A stretch of DNA of 64,000 bases from Rhizobium sp. SSA_523. GTDB lineage: Bacteria > Pseudomonadota > Alphaproteobacteria > Rhizobiales > Rhizobiaceae. The notes under the pieces were generated by a model. The model had not been told where the DNA came from. It searched no databases and saw only the letters and a list, made by a program, of their open reading frames with translations. The stretch spans positions 1,054,001-1,118,000 of the forward strand of contig NZ_CP129381.1 of the NCBI RefSeq assembly GCF_030435705.1. Reading direction: 5' to 3'. Every line of letters starts with the position of its first letter. Positions within the stretch are counted from its first letter, which is position 1. The translations under genes and the position numbers were made by a program. This document shows positions 53,641 through 62,403 of this stretch, one piece after another.

Positions 53641-53670
53641 TTGACTCGAAAAATGTATACATTCTACATT
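53641..53670 (+). promoter_or_regulatory. Overlapping promoters and GntR operator of TRAP operon
   Basis: Plus strand: TTGACT (53641-53646) and CTACAT/TACATT about 17-18 bases later. Minus strand: a perfect TATAAT with TGTG in front (plus-strand ATTATA at 53668-53673). The operator palindrome AATGTATACATT (53652-53663) lies between the plus-strand elements. Confidence 0.5.
53652..53663. promoter_or_regulatory. GntR operator, perfect 12-bp palindrome
   Basis: AATGTATACATT, a TGTATACA-core site typical of FadR/VanR-subfamily GntR regulators, in the divergent promoter of the GntR and dctQ genes. Confidence 0.65.
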
Positions 53671-53696
53671 ATACACAACAAAAGGGGAAGCAGAGA

Positions 53697-54323
53697 ATGA
53701 CCAATCACGGCTCCACGGGGCGATCAGGAGGATCGCCCTCCCTGCCGGCGCGAGGGCTGATTGCCCTGTCCGAAGGGGTTCTGGCACTGGAAAAACTGGT
53801 TGTGGGAGGGTTCATGGCACTGCTGCTCGGATTGATCCTCATCAACGTCATCACGCGCTACGCCGGCGCGCCGCTCTACTGGGTCGACGAAGCAGCGGTC
53901 TACAGCACCGTCTGGCTGACCTTTATCGGCGGCTCGGCCCTCACCAGACTGCGGCTCGATTTCGCGGTCACACTGCTCAGCGAAAGACTGTCTCAACGTC
54001 ACGCGGAACGGCTGCAAATGCTGGCCACCTTCATCGCCTTTCTCTTCTCCCTGTCGCTCGTCGTCATGTGCTGGAACTGGATGGACCCGCTCGGCATTGC
54101 CGCCGCCGGCTTCGACGCCCGCGAATATGCAAGCGAGAGCTTCAACTTCCTCTACACGGAGCATACCCAGACGCTGAACTGGCCGACCTGGATTGTCAGC
54201 CTGGTCGTGCCGCTATTTGCCGTCACCATGTCGCTTCATACCGCCGCCAATCTGGTCGAGGAGATGGGGCTTGTGCCGAAGAAGGCGCGGGCCGGCTTCA
54301 GCGCGGCGGAAGGGGTGAACTGA
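53697..54323 (+). CDS. TRAP transporter small permease, DctQ family
   Basis: 208 residues, four membrane helices, with the segment VDEAAVYSTVWLTFIGGSALTR typical of DctQ. First gene of the second TRAP operon (order Q-M-P). The ATG at 53697 follows GGGGAAGCAGAGA. The N-terminal ~20 residues are Gly/Ser-rich and hydrophilic. Confidence 0.93.
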   Translation: MTNHGSTGRSGGSPSLPARGLIALSEGVLALEKLVVGGFMALLLGLILINVITRYAGAPLYWVDEAAVYSTVWLTFIGGSALTRLRLDFAVTLLSERLSQRHAERLQMLATFIAFLFSLSLVVMCWNWMDPLGIAAAGFDAREYASESFNFLYTEHTQTLNWPTWIVSLVVPLFAVTMSLHTAANLVEEMGLVPKKARAGFSAAEGVN

Positions 54324-54324
54324 G

Positions 54325-55593
54325 ATGATCACGACTGCAGCCTTCCTCGCCGTGATGCTCGTCGGCGTTCCGATCGGTCTCTGCCTCTGCATCGCGGCGG
54401 CGATCTACATCTGGGCCACGGGCAATACGCTGCTGTTCCAGAGCTTTCCCGTCCAGCTTTTCGGCGGTGTCGACAATTACGGCCTGATCTCCATCCCGCT
54501 TTTCGTGCTGATTGGTGAAGTGATGAATGGCGGCGGCATTACCCGGCGCATCATCGACATGACCATGGCCATGATCGGCGCGATGAAGGGCGGTCTCGCT
54601 TATGTCAACCTGATCGCCAACATGTTCGTCTCGTCCATCCTCGGCTCGGCCACCGCGCAGGTCGCCATCATGGCGCAGATGATGGTGCCGGAAATGGAAA
54701 AGAAGGGCTATGACAAGACCTTTGCCGCCGGCCTGACGGCCTATGCGGGCATGCTCGGCCCCATCATTCCGCCTTCCATCATGTTTGTCGTCTATTCGGT
54801 TCTGGCGCAGGTCCCGGTTGGCGACATGCTGGCAGCCGGAATGATCCCGGGCGTGCTGCTGACGCTGATCTTCTGCCTCATCATCGCCGGCATGGGCTGG
54901 TTCGTCTATGACTACCCGCGCGGCGAGCGCCGCACCCTTGGCGAACGGGCAAGGATCATCCTCGGCGCACTCCCCACGCTCTCCATTCCGATCATCATCG
55001 TCGGCTCGATCCTTGCCGGCATTGCCAATCCGACGGAAGCGGCTGCCGTGGGCGTCGTCGCCGCAATCCTGGTCGGCCGGTTCTGGATCGGCGAGCTCTC
55101 CCTGGCGCAACTGCCGAAAATGCTGCTGCGCGCCGGCATCTATTCCGCCGTCGTCCTGCTGCTTGTGGCGGCTGCCGCGGTGTTCTCCTGGGTCCTGGTC
55201 TACGGAATGGTGCCGCAGAAAGTCGCGGAATGGGTGCAGACGATCGCTTCTGATCCGATCACCTTCATGCTGCTCGTCAATGTCATCCTGCTGATCATCG
55301 GCACGGTCATCGATGGCGCACCGGGTCTGATCATGACGGTACCGATCCTTCTGCCCATTGCGACGGAGGTCTATGGCATCGATCCGGTCCATTTCGGCGT
55401 CGTCGTCGTCATCAACCTGGTGCTCGGCTTCCTGTCTCCGCCGGTCGGCCTGTGCTTCTTCGTCGCTTCGGCGGTCACGGGAGCCAAGCCCGGCAAGATG
55501 TTCATCGTGACGCTTCCCTTCTTCTTTGCCGCCTGCGGCCTGCTGATCCTGTTGTCGATCTTCCCGTCGATCTCGACCTTCTTCGTCAAATAA
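54325..55593 (+). CDS. TRAP transporter large permease, DctM family
   Basis: 422 residues, about 12 hydrophobic helices; SSILGSATAQVAIMAQMMVPEMEKKGYDK, MLGPIIPPSIMFVVYSVL and LGFLSPPVGLCFFVA. Normal length. Starts 1 base after dctQ; transports with the DctP at 55630. Confidence 0.95.
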   Translation: MITTAAFLAVMLVGVPIGLCLCIAAAIYIWATGNTLLFQSFPVQLFGGVDNYGLISIPLFVLIGEVMNGGGITRRIIDMTMAMIGAMKGGLAYVNLIANMFVSSILGSATAQVAIMAQMMVPEMEKKGYDKTFAAGLTAYAGMLGPIIPPSIMFVVYSVLAQVPVGDMLAAGMIPGVLLTLIFCLIIAGMGWFVYDYPRGERRTLGERARIILGALPTLSIPIIIVGSILAGIANPTEAAAVGVVAAILVGRFWIGELSLAQLPKMLLRAGIYSAVVLLLVAAAAVFSWVLVYGMVPQKVAEWVQTIASDPITFMLLVNVILLIIGTVIDGAPGLIMTVPILLPIATEVYGIDPVHFGVVVVINLVLGFLSPPVGLCFFVASAVTGAKPGKMFIVTLPFFFAACGLLILLSIFPSISTFFVK

Positions 55594-55629
55594 GTGCCAG
55601 AACAACCACAAACTTCAGAGGATGAACGA

Positions 55630-56628
55630 ATGACCCTTTCACGCAGAACCTTTCTTCGCACGGCCTCGCTTGCGACCGCAGGCGCCACGACGCTCTTCCT
55701 GCCGAACATCACCCGGGCGCAGGAGGCCCGGACCTTCCGGCTCGGCATCACCACGCCGCCCGGCCACCCCTGGAACAATGCCGCCCTGAAGGTCGGTGAA
55801 ATGCTGAAGGCCGAGACCAAGGGCCGTCTGGACATCGCCGTCTTCCCGGCCAACCAGCTGGGCACCGAAGCGGCCATGCTGCAGCAGATGCAGGCCGGCT
55901 CGCTGGACTTCGGCTGGATCATGACCGCCGAACTGGGCTCACGCATTCCGTCCATCGCCGCGATCAACGCGCCCTATCTCGTCGATTCGACGGCGAAGGT
56001 CGCCAAGCTCGTCCGCGACCCGCTGGCGATGAAGATGCTCGATGTGCTGCCGAAGGAAACCGGGACCTTGGGCCTTGCCTGGGGCATCACCACCATGCGC
56101 GTCGTCTTCTCCGCCAAGGAGATCGGCGGCCTGGACGATCTGAACGGGATGAAGCTGCGCATCAACACCACCCCAGCCTATCGCGATTTCTACCAGCTGC
56201 TCGGTGCCGCGCCGACGCCGATCCCGACGCCGCAGGTCTTCGACGCCATGTCGAACGGCCAGGTGGATGGGCTTGAAGCCGATCTCGACTTCTCCTGGAA
56301 CCAGCGCTTCGACCGGGTATCGAAGACGATGTTGAAGATGAACGCGATCTTCATGCCCTGCGTTGCCCTGGCATCCGGCCGCGTCTGGAAGGATGTCCCG
56401 GCAGCCGACCGGGAATTGATCACCCGGCTCACCAAGCAGGCGCTGGACGACCAGATCGATGCGACCGTTGCCAATGAGGCGAAGCTGCTGGAAGAGTTCC
56501 GCAAGGCCATTACCGTCAAGGAAGTCCAGGTGGCCGATGCCGGCAAGGTGATCGCCGAATATGACAAGATCTGGATGCCGAAGGCACCGATCCTCGCCGA
56601 TCTGCGCAAATTGGGCGCGACGCTCTAA
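55630..56628 (+). CDS. TRAP transporter solute-binding protein, DctP family
   Basis: 332 residues with a twin-arginine signal (SRRTFLRTASLATAGATTLF), so probably Tat-exported. DctP segments LGITTPPGHPWNNAALKVGEMLKAETKG, LGTEAAMLQQMQAGSLDFG and KLRINTTPAYRDFYQLLGAAPTPIPTPQVFDAM. GAGGATGAACGA precedes the ATG at 55630. Ligand unknown; the DapA-family lyase next door suggests a keto acid or imino acid. Confidence 0.94.
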   Translation: MTLSRRTFLRTASLATAGATTLFLPNITRAQEARTFRLGITTPPGHPWNNAALKVGEMLKAETKGRLDIAVFPANQLGTEAAMLQQMQAGSLDFGWIMTAELGSRIPSIAAINAPYLVDSTAKVAKLVRDPLAMKMLDVLPKETGTLGLAWGITTMRVVFSAKEIGGLDDLNGMKLRINTTPAYRDFYQLLGAAPTPIPTPQVFDAMSNGQVDGLEADLDFSWNQRFDRVSKTMLKMNAIFMPCVALASGRVWKDVPAADRELITRLTKQALDDQIDATVANEAKLLEEFRKAITVKEVQVADAGKVIAEYDKIWMPKAPILADLRKLGATL

Positions 56629-56667
56629 TCGCGACGACCCAAACGCGGCAAATACCACTTCATGCAG

Positions 56668-56696
56668 GAAGGCGCGCCGGTCATTGGCGCGCCTTC
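56668..56696 (+). terminator. Hairpin after the DctP gene
   Basis: 11-bp perfect stem GAAGGCGCGCC/GGCGCGCCTTC, 7-base loop, no U-run. Likely attenuator or mRNA 3' stabiliser between dctP and the lyase gene. Confidence 0.6.
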
Positions 56697-56815
56697 GATC
56701 CGACCAAGGCCACTGCGCACCATGCGGCACCATCCGGCATGGCGCGGCGGGGCCTCCCAACACCCACCGATGGAAGCGGCCACGAAAGGCCGCCCTCTTG
56801 TTCAAGGACGAGACA

Positions 56816-57787
56816 ATGAAAGCTAGTATATTCTCAGGTGTCGTTCCGGCACTCATGACCCCCTGCAAGAGCGACCGGACGCCGGATTTCGACGCGCTTG
56901 TCGCCAAGGCGAAGCAGCTGATCGCCACCGGCATGTCCGCCGTCGTCTATTGCGGCTCCATGGGTGATTGGCCGCTCCTGACGGATGCCCAGCGGATGGA
57001 AGGCGTTGAGCGATTGGTGAAAGCCGGAATTCCGGTCATCGTCGGCACCGGCGCCATCAATTCCGCATCGGCCGTGGCCCTTGCCGCCCATGCCCAGAAG
57101 GTCGGCGCCCAGGGCCTGATGGTAATCCCGCGCGTGCTGTCGCGCGGTTCGGTCATCGCCGCCCAGAAGGCCCATTTCAAGGCCATCCTCTCGGCTGCGC
57201 CGGACCTTCCTGCGGTGATCTACAACAGCCCCTATTACGGCTTTGCAACGCGGGCCGATCTGTTCTTCGCCCTGCGGGCCGACCATCCCAATCTCGTCGG
57301 CTTCAAGGAATTCGGCGGGCCGGACGACATGCGCTATGCTGCCGAGCACATCACCAGCCGCGACGATGACGTCTCGCTGATGATCGGCGTCGATACGGCC
57401 GTCTTCCACGGCTATGTCAATTGCGGCGCAACCGGCGCGATTACCGGTATCGGCAATGTTCTTCCGCGGGAGGTTCTGCACCTGTGCAATCTTTCGCAGG
57501 CCGCCGCCCGTGGCGATGCCGATGCGCGGGTTCGCGCCAAGGAACTGGAAAGCGCCCTTGCCGTTCTGTCTTCCTTCGACGAAGGTCCGGATCTGGTTCT
57601 CTACTTCAAGCACATGATGGTGCTGAAGGGCGATGCGGAATATGCCCTCAACTTCGTGGAGACCGACGTGCTGAGCGACAGCCAGCGCGGCTACGTCGAG
57701 GCGCAGCTCACCCTGTTCAGCAAGTGGTATGCCGACTGGAGCAAGCTTCCGGGTGCGGTTCAGTCCTATGCGGCCAAGGCCGCCTGA
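56816..57787 (+). CDS. Dihydrodipicolinate-synthase-family aldolase/lyase (HypD-like)
   Basis: 323-residue class I (Schiff-base) lyase. Nucleophilic Lys164 in VGFKEFGG, Tyr136 in VIYNSPYYG, and a substrate loop GSMGDWP (48-53) instead of the GTTGE of true DapA, so it is not lysine-pathway DapA. It resembles, from memory, the HypD-type 4-hydroxy-1-pyrroline-2-carboxylate deaminase of rhizobial hydroxyproline catabolism; other keto-acid aldolases (KDG-type) are possible. In the TRAP operon with the GntR regulator; CAAGGACG precedes the ATG. Confidence 0.85.
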   Translation: MKASIFSGVVPALMTPCKSDRTPDFDALVAKAKQLIATGMSAVVYCGSMGDWPLLTDAQRMEGVERLVKAGIPVIVGTGAINSASAVALAAHAQKVGAQGLMVIPRVLSRGSVIAAQKAHFKAILSAAPDLPAVIYNSPYYGFATRADLFFALRADHPNLVGFKEFGGPDDMRYAAEHITSRDDDVSLMIGVDTAVFHGYVNCGATGAITGIGNVLPREVLHLCNLSQAAARGDADARVRAKELESALAVLSSFDEGPDLVLYFKHMMVLKGDAEYALNFVETDVLSDSQRGYVEAQLTLFSKWYADWSKLPGAVQSYAAKAA

Positions 57788-58103
57788 GGCAGCGCGATCG
57801 TCCCCGCAAGCCCGCTGGCCTGCGGGGGCAATCCCTGGAGCTTTCCCGATCGAAGCGGGATCACATGAACGGCTCCATCTGTTCGTTTAGCGAGGGTCCA
57901 TCGCCCTTCGGCGTCGCCCAGCCTCTCCGTCGTCCGCAAGGCACATTGCGAGATCGTCCAGCATAGGCGCGCAGTCGATGTCGTCGCGAGCGAGGATGCG
58001 GTGCGCGGCCATTCATCCGGGACGCTGGCAGAAAGAGCACTTCTGGCGCCGAGTTGGCCTTGCCGCTGAGGCGCGGCAAGGGGAGTCGGGCGCTTGACGC
58101 GAC
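57788..58103. other. Gap between convergent lyase and TonB-receptor genes, with hairpins
   Basis: 316 bp without a supported gene. Hairpin 1: CCCCGCA (57802-57808) with TGCGGGG (57821-57827) after the lyase gene. Hairpin 2: CCTTGCCGC (58058-58066) with GCGGCAAGG (58073-58081), loop 6, just after the receptor gene on the minus strand. Both are plausible terminators. Confidence 0.5.
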
Positions 58104-60275
58104 CTACCAGGTCTTGCTGATCTTCAACGTGACGGTGCGGGCCTCCCCGTAGCCGCAGGTGAATTCGCCACCGCAGCCGCGCACATAGTCCTTGTCGAAG
58201 ACATTGGCGACGTTCAGGGCAGCCTCCCAGCCGTTCTTCTTGTAACGGATCGCCGCATCGAAAACGGTGGCATCGGGGACACTACGGCTGTTGAGACGAT
58301 CGGCATAGCTTTCGCCCTGGTAGCGAATTCCAGCGCCGAGGCTGAGGCCATCCAGAGGACCTTCCGTCACCGCATAATCCAGCCAGAGGGACGCCTGCGA
58401 TTCCGGGACCAGGTAGGGCGATTTGCCGACATAGGCCGAGACGATATCCTCCTTCACCTCAAGATCAGTGTAGCTATAGGAGGCCAGCATTTTCCAGTTG
58501 TCGTCGAGGTTCACCTTGCCCTCCAGCTCTATCCCGCGCGACTGCACTTTTCCGATCTGTTCGGCCAGGAAGGTGGCGGGATCCGTCACCACGACATTTC
58601 GGCGCTCAAGGTGGAAGAGCGCGGCGGTGAAACTGCCGTCGAAAGCGGTGGGCTCGTATTTGAAGCCGATCTCATACTGTTCGCCTTCTTCCGGCTTGTT
58701 GTTGGGTGTCGCGCTCGGGGCAATCGTCGGATTGAAGAAGGTCCCGATACTGGCATAGGGCGTCAGGCCATTGTCGAACTCGTAGGCCAGACCGGCGCGG
58801 CCGCTCAAGGCCGTCTTGTCATAGTCATAGGATGATACGAGGCTGCTATAGGCTGTTGCGCCATTATCCGTTTGCGTATGGACGTAGTCGGCGCGGCCGT
58901 TGAGCGTAACCAGCCAGCCGTCACCGAACCGGATCTGGTCCTGCACATAAGCACCAACCTGCTGCTGGGTGATGTCCTGATCGAGATAGACCGCTGTCGG
59001 CCCCTGCGGCGTGCCGTAGATCGGGTTGATGGGGCGGATGGGTGTTGCCCCGCCGCTCGCCTGCCGGTGGTCGAGCCGGTAATATTTATAGTCCAGGCCG
59101 AGCATGATGCTGTGCTCCGCCCCACCCAGATCGACGACTGTTTCCGCCCGATTGTCCAGCGCCAGGCTATCGACCTTGGAGGTCTCTTCAAAACCGATGC
59201 GGTTGAGCGGGTAATCGGGCGCGGTCGGCGCACCGCCGACATAACCAAAGAGGTAGGGTCCGATCTCATGCTTGTAGAGATAGCTGTAGCGGGCATTGGA
59301 AGAGAGCGTCCAGCCGGTCTCGAATTCATGGCTGAAATCATAGCCGACCATTTCCTGGTTTGAGCGGCCCTCGTCGAGGGACGGCTCGCCATAGAAGGAA
59401 TCGCGGGACAATTTCCCGAACGGCGCATCGACCACAGTCCCGACATAAGGGAAGAACCCATTGCCGGTATGAACCTGGTCGAGCGCCGATACATAGGCCC
59501 AGAGATTGAGTTCGGTCGCGTCATCCGGCTGCAAGGTCACTTGCGGCATGATGAACCCGCGCAGGTCCTCACTATAGTCAGAGTAATTGTCGCCACCGGC
59601 AATCTTGCCGGTCAGGCGATAGCGGGCACCAGCAATGTCGGAAAGCGGCGCCGACAGGTCGAAGCCGAAAAAGGCATTGCCATTCGAATTAATGCCCGCC
59701 TCCGTGTAGAAGTAGGGCTCACCGGTCGGCCGCTTGCGCACCAGATTGACGATGCCGCCGGCATTGCCGCCCCCATAAAGGACCGACGACGGCCCTTTCA
59801 GGACATCCACGCGTTCCAGCGCGAAGGGGTCGATCTGGAAGCCGCCAAAGCCGTAGGAATAGAGATTGAGACCGTCGAAGAATATGCCGGTCTGCGTCGC
59901 GTCGAAACCGCGGATATAGATCCAGTCCGTGTCCGGGTCACTGCCGAAGGGCTCGGTTGCAACGCCGGGGGTGTAGCGCAAGGCCTCATCCACCTTGTTG
60001 ACGACGCCGCGGTCGTCGAGCTCGTCCCGACCAATCACCGAGACCGATTGCGGGATATCCCGCAGCACCGTATTGGTTTTCGATCCGGCGCTCGATCTGC
60101 GCGCCACATAGCCGTCCACCGGTGCATCGGCTCGCTTGGCTGAACCTTCCACGGCAATGCGCGGCAAGAGCAGGCTTGCCTCCTGCGCCAGGGCGCGCCC
60201 TGCCCCCATCACCGCGGCAACCACTACTAAGCCGTGTGCAACGCCTCTCGTCTTCATGCCATTCATCCCCATCAT
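58104..60275 (-). CDS. TonB-dependent siderophore receptor
   Basis: About 723 residues: signal peptide (KTRGVAHGLVVVAAVMGAGRALAQ), plug domain (about 60-200: DIPQSVSVIGRDEL, YTPGVATEPFG, ERVDVLKGPSSVLYGGG) and 22-strand barrel ending in an aromatic residue (TLKISKTW). Outer-membrane ferric-siderophore uptake, energised by TonB. Starts at 60275, 60266 and 60257 are in frame; the last has the best signal peptide. Next to an AraC regulator and a siderophore ATPase, which supports an iron function. Confidence 0.93.
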   Translation of the reverse strand: MMGMNGMKTRGVAHGLVVVAAVMGAGRALAQEASLLLPRIAVEGSAKRADAPVDGYVARRSSAGSKTNTVLRDIPQSVSVIGRDELDDRGVVNKVDEALRYTPGVATEPFGSDPDTDWIYIRGFDATQTGIFFDGLNLYSYGFGGFQIDPFALERVDVLKGPSSVLYGGGNAGGIVNLVRKRPTGEPYFYTEAGINSNGNAFFGFDLSAPLSDIAGARYRLTGKIAGGDNYSDYSEDLRGFIMPQVTLQPDDATELNLWAYVSALDQVHTGNGFFPYVGTVVDAPFGKLSRDSFYGEPSLDEGRSNQEMVGYDFSHEFETGWTLSSNARYSYLYKHEIGPYLFGYVGGAPTAPDYPLNRIGFEETSKVDSLALDNRAETVVDLGGAEHSIMLGLDYKYYRLDHRQASGGATPIRPINPIYGTPQGPTAVYLDQDITQQQVGAYVQDQIRFGDGWLVTLNGRADYVHTQTDNGATAYSSLVSSYDYDKTALSGRAGLAYEFDNGLTPYASIGTFFNPTIAPSATPNNKPEEGEQYEIGFKYEPTAFDGSFTAALFHLERRNVVVTDPATFLAEQIGKVQSRGIELEGKVNLDDNWKMLASYSYTDLEVKEDIVSAYVGKSPYLVPESQASLWLDYAVTEGPLDGLSLGAGIRYQGESYADRLNSRSVPDATVFDAAIRYKKNGWEAALNVANVFDKDYVRGCGGEFTCGYGEARTVTLKISKTW

Positions 60276-60465
60276 GTCGCAGCGGCTCCAGGATCCGCAT
60301 AACATGAGTCAATAAATCCGCTATTCCTGCCATGCTTGTCCGGATCGGCGAGAATTGAACTTTTCTGGGCCGCAGGCTGTCAAAAGAGCCGAAACCGTTG
60401 CCCGATTGCCGCGATCATGCCCTTAGGCCTTTTCGTTGGAGCCTTCGACCCTGAAGCAGGCCCTC

Positions 60466-61347
60466 TCATCGGCGGGCGTTTTTCCACCGGGCCGGGGTCG
60501 TGCCGACAAGCTTGCGGAAGGAGCGGGTAAAATGGGCCTGATCAGCAAAACCGGCTTCCGATGCGACAGCCGCAAGCGGCATATGCTCCTCCGAAAGAAG
60601 CCGCTTGGCATTTTCGATGCGAACCAGCATCTGCCAGGCATGCGGCGCGACACCGGTGGAGGCCTTGAAGGCATGGCTGAAATGCGAAAGAGACAATCCG
60701 GTCAGGTCTGCAAGCTCCTGAAGGCGGATGGCGCGGCTGGCATGGGTGCGGATATAGTCCTGCACGCGCCGCAACTGCCAGGATGAGAGGCTGCTGCGCT
60801 GGCGGGACGCGGTCTTCACGACATTCAGCAGATCGATCAGCACGGCGAGCGCCAGCCCGTCGCCATAAAGATCGTGCAATGGCGTGTCCGAACGCATCTC
60901 TGCGGCCAGCAAAGCGGCAAGCGCCATGGCCTTCTCGCTGTGAAACAACAGTCGTGGAGTACGAATCTGCACGGGGTCGAGCTCCTCCCCCAACCGGGAG
61001 GCGATAAGATCCGCGTCGAAATGAATATCGAGGTGTCGCAGGCCCCGGACACCGGCAATATCGACCCACAATTCCATGCCGGCCGGCACATAGGAGATCG
61101 GGCTCGTCCGGCTGTCCTGCTGGCCGCCGGCGCTTGCGGGCGACATCTTGACCTGCGGGCGGCCGCTGCCCGACTGATCGAGAAGGATGAACAGCCGGGG
61201 ATCCCGCGCGACATAGCGCCCACCGGCATAGGCGGCGCATTCGACATCCCAGAGATCGGCCACCATGCCGTTCCAGGCGCGGCGTCGCAGACCTCCGATG
61301 ACGGAAAATCCCTGGATGCTGTTTTGCATCTGCGGCTGAAACGTCAT
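60466..61347 (-). CDS. AraC-family transcriptional regulator
   Basis: 293 residues. N-terminal sensing domain (about 20-190) and two C-terminal helix-turn-helix units (LQELADLTGLSLSHFSHAFK; PLAAVASEAGFADQAHFTRSFRKLVGTTPARW). Sits between a TonB-dependent receptor and a siderophore ATPase, like PchR/RhrA-type iron-uptake activators. Divergent from the ATPase gene across a repeat-rich region. Confidence 0.92.
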   Translation of the reverse strand: MTFQPQMQNSIQGFSVIGGLRRRAWNGMVADLWDVECAAYAGGRYVARDPRLFILLDQSGSGRPQVKMSPASAGGQQDSRTSPISYVPAGMELWVDIAGVRGLRHLDIHFDADLIASRLGEELDPVQIRTPRLLFHSEKAMALAALLAAEMRSDTPLHDLYGDGLALAVLIDLLNVVKTASRQRSSLSSWQLRRVQDYIRTHASRAIRLQELADLTGLSLSHFSHAFKASTGVAPHAWQMLVRIENAKRLLSEEHMPLAAVASEAGFADQAHFTRSFRKLVGTTPARWKNARR

Positions 61348-61361
61348 GACGCCCGTCCTTT

Positions 61362-61396
61362 AAACATGTATGGCATTATCAAGTTTGCTCATGTTT
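61362..61396. promoter_or_regulatory. Inverted repeat AAACATG-N21-CATGTTT
   Basis: Perfect 7-bp arms (61362-61368 and 61390-61396) just upstream of the AraC-family gene. Candidate regulator-binding pair. Confidence 0.35.
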
Positions 61397-61463
61397 GCAA
61401 ATCCCGTCGGCACTACGAGCGGTGAAAAGAGCAGGATGTTCTGCTCAGGCCGGCGGGTCGGGG

Positions 61464-61518
61464 ATCGGGCGATGGAAATCGGGCGATAGAAGCGGGCGGT
61501 GGAAATCGTGCGGTGGAA
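61464..61518. repeat. Degenerate 14-bp tandem repeat
   Basis: Four consecutive units of about 14 bp following the pattern ATCGGGCGATGGAA (61464, 61478, 61492, 61505; lengths 14, 14, 13, 14), with a partial fifth beginning at 61519. Lies in the divergent AraC/ATPase promoter region. Confidence 0.7.
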
Positions 61519-61571
61519 ATTGTCGGAAAGCTGAGTTAGATGCTCTGGAATAACGCGATACGGATAGTTCC

Positions 61572-62387
61572 ATGACGATGATGTCGCCCGCAATGACGGC
61601 CACGGCCCGCACCAACCCCGCCTTCACGCTGGAGGAGGTCGGTTTCCGCCTTGGCAGCCGCATGCTCGTTGAGGATGTGAGCCTTGTCCTTCCCGCCGGC
61701 CAATCCATTGCGCTGGTGGGGCATAACGGCTCGGGCAAGTCCACGCTTCTGAAAATGTTGGGCCGGCACCTGGTGCCGAGCAGCGGTCGGATCCGGTTTG
61801 GCGAACGGCCTCTCGACGACTGGCCGGGGCGGGCATTCGCCCGGCATCTGGCTTATCTGCCGCAGCATCTTCCGGCAACGCCCGGAATGACGGTGCGCGA
61901 ACTCGTGGCGCTCGGCCGCTATCCCTGGCACGGCGCCCTCGGACGCTTCAGCGAGGAGGATGCCGGCCGCGTGGAGGAGGCCATGCAGGATACGGGCATT
62001 TCCGAATTCGAGGAACGGATGGTCGACACGCTCTCGGGCGGCGAGCGTCAGCGGGTCTGGCTTGCCATGCTGATCGCGCAGAATGCCGGCTGCCTGCTGC
62101 TGGATGAACCGATTTCCGCCTTGGACATCCGCCACCAGCTCGACGTGCTTTCCCTCGTCCGGAAGCTGACGGAGGAGCGGAGCATGACGGTGATCACGGT
62201 GCTCCACGATATCAATATGGCGGCACGCTTTTGCGACCGCATCGTTGCCATGCATTCTGGCCGGCTGATCGCCGACGGAACGCCGCACGAGATCATGACC
62301 TCCGCCACGCTTGCCCGCATCTACAATGTCGACATGCAGATCATCCAGAGTGCCGACAGCCGGCGGCTGACGGCGATTGCAGGCTGA
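61572..62387 (+). CDS. Iron-siderophore ABC transporter ATP-binding protein (FecE/FhuC type)
   Basis: 271 residues: Walker A GHNGSGKST, signature TLSGGERQRVWLAMLIAQ, Walker B CLLLDEPISALD and switch ITVLHDINMAARF. Fits the ferric-siderophore importers. No permease or binding protein lies beside it in the window, so its partners are encoded elsewhere. Start 61572 (further in-frame ATGs at 61578 and 61581); ribosome site weak. Confidence 0.92.
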   Translation: MTMMSPAMTATARTNPAFTLEEVGFRLGSRMLVEDVSLVLPAGQSIALVGHNGSGKSTLLKMLGRHLVPSSGRIRFGERPLDDWPGRAFARHLAYLPQHLPATPGMTVRELVALGRYPWHGALGRFSEEDAGRVEEAMQDTGISEFEERMVDTLSGGERQRVWLAMLIAQNAGCLLLDEPISALDIRHQLDVLSLVRKLTEERSMTVITVLHDINMAARFCDRIVAMHSGRLIADGTPHEIMTSATLARIYNVDMQIIQSADSRRLTAIAG

Positions 62388-62403
62388 TCGCGGCCGTTTT
62401 TCC

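Noticed and set aside
54298..55611. 437-codon open frame antisense to the second DctM gene
   Set aside because: Asp/Arg/His-rich shadow of the membrane protein; no family resemblance.
56816..57787. Calling the lyase dapA of lysine synthesis
   Set aside because: The GTTGE substrate loop is replaced and it is in a TRAP operon with a GntR regulator.
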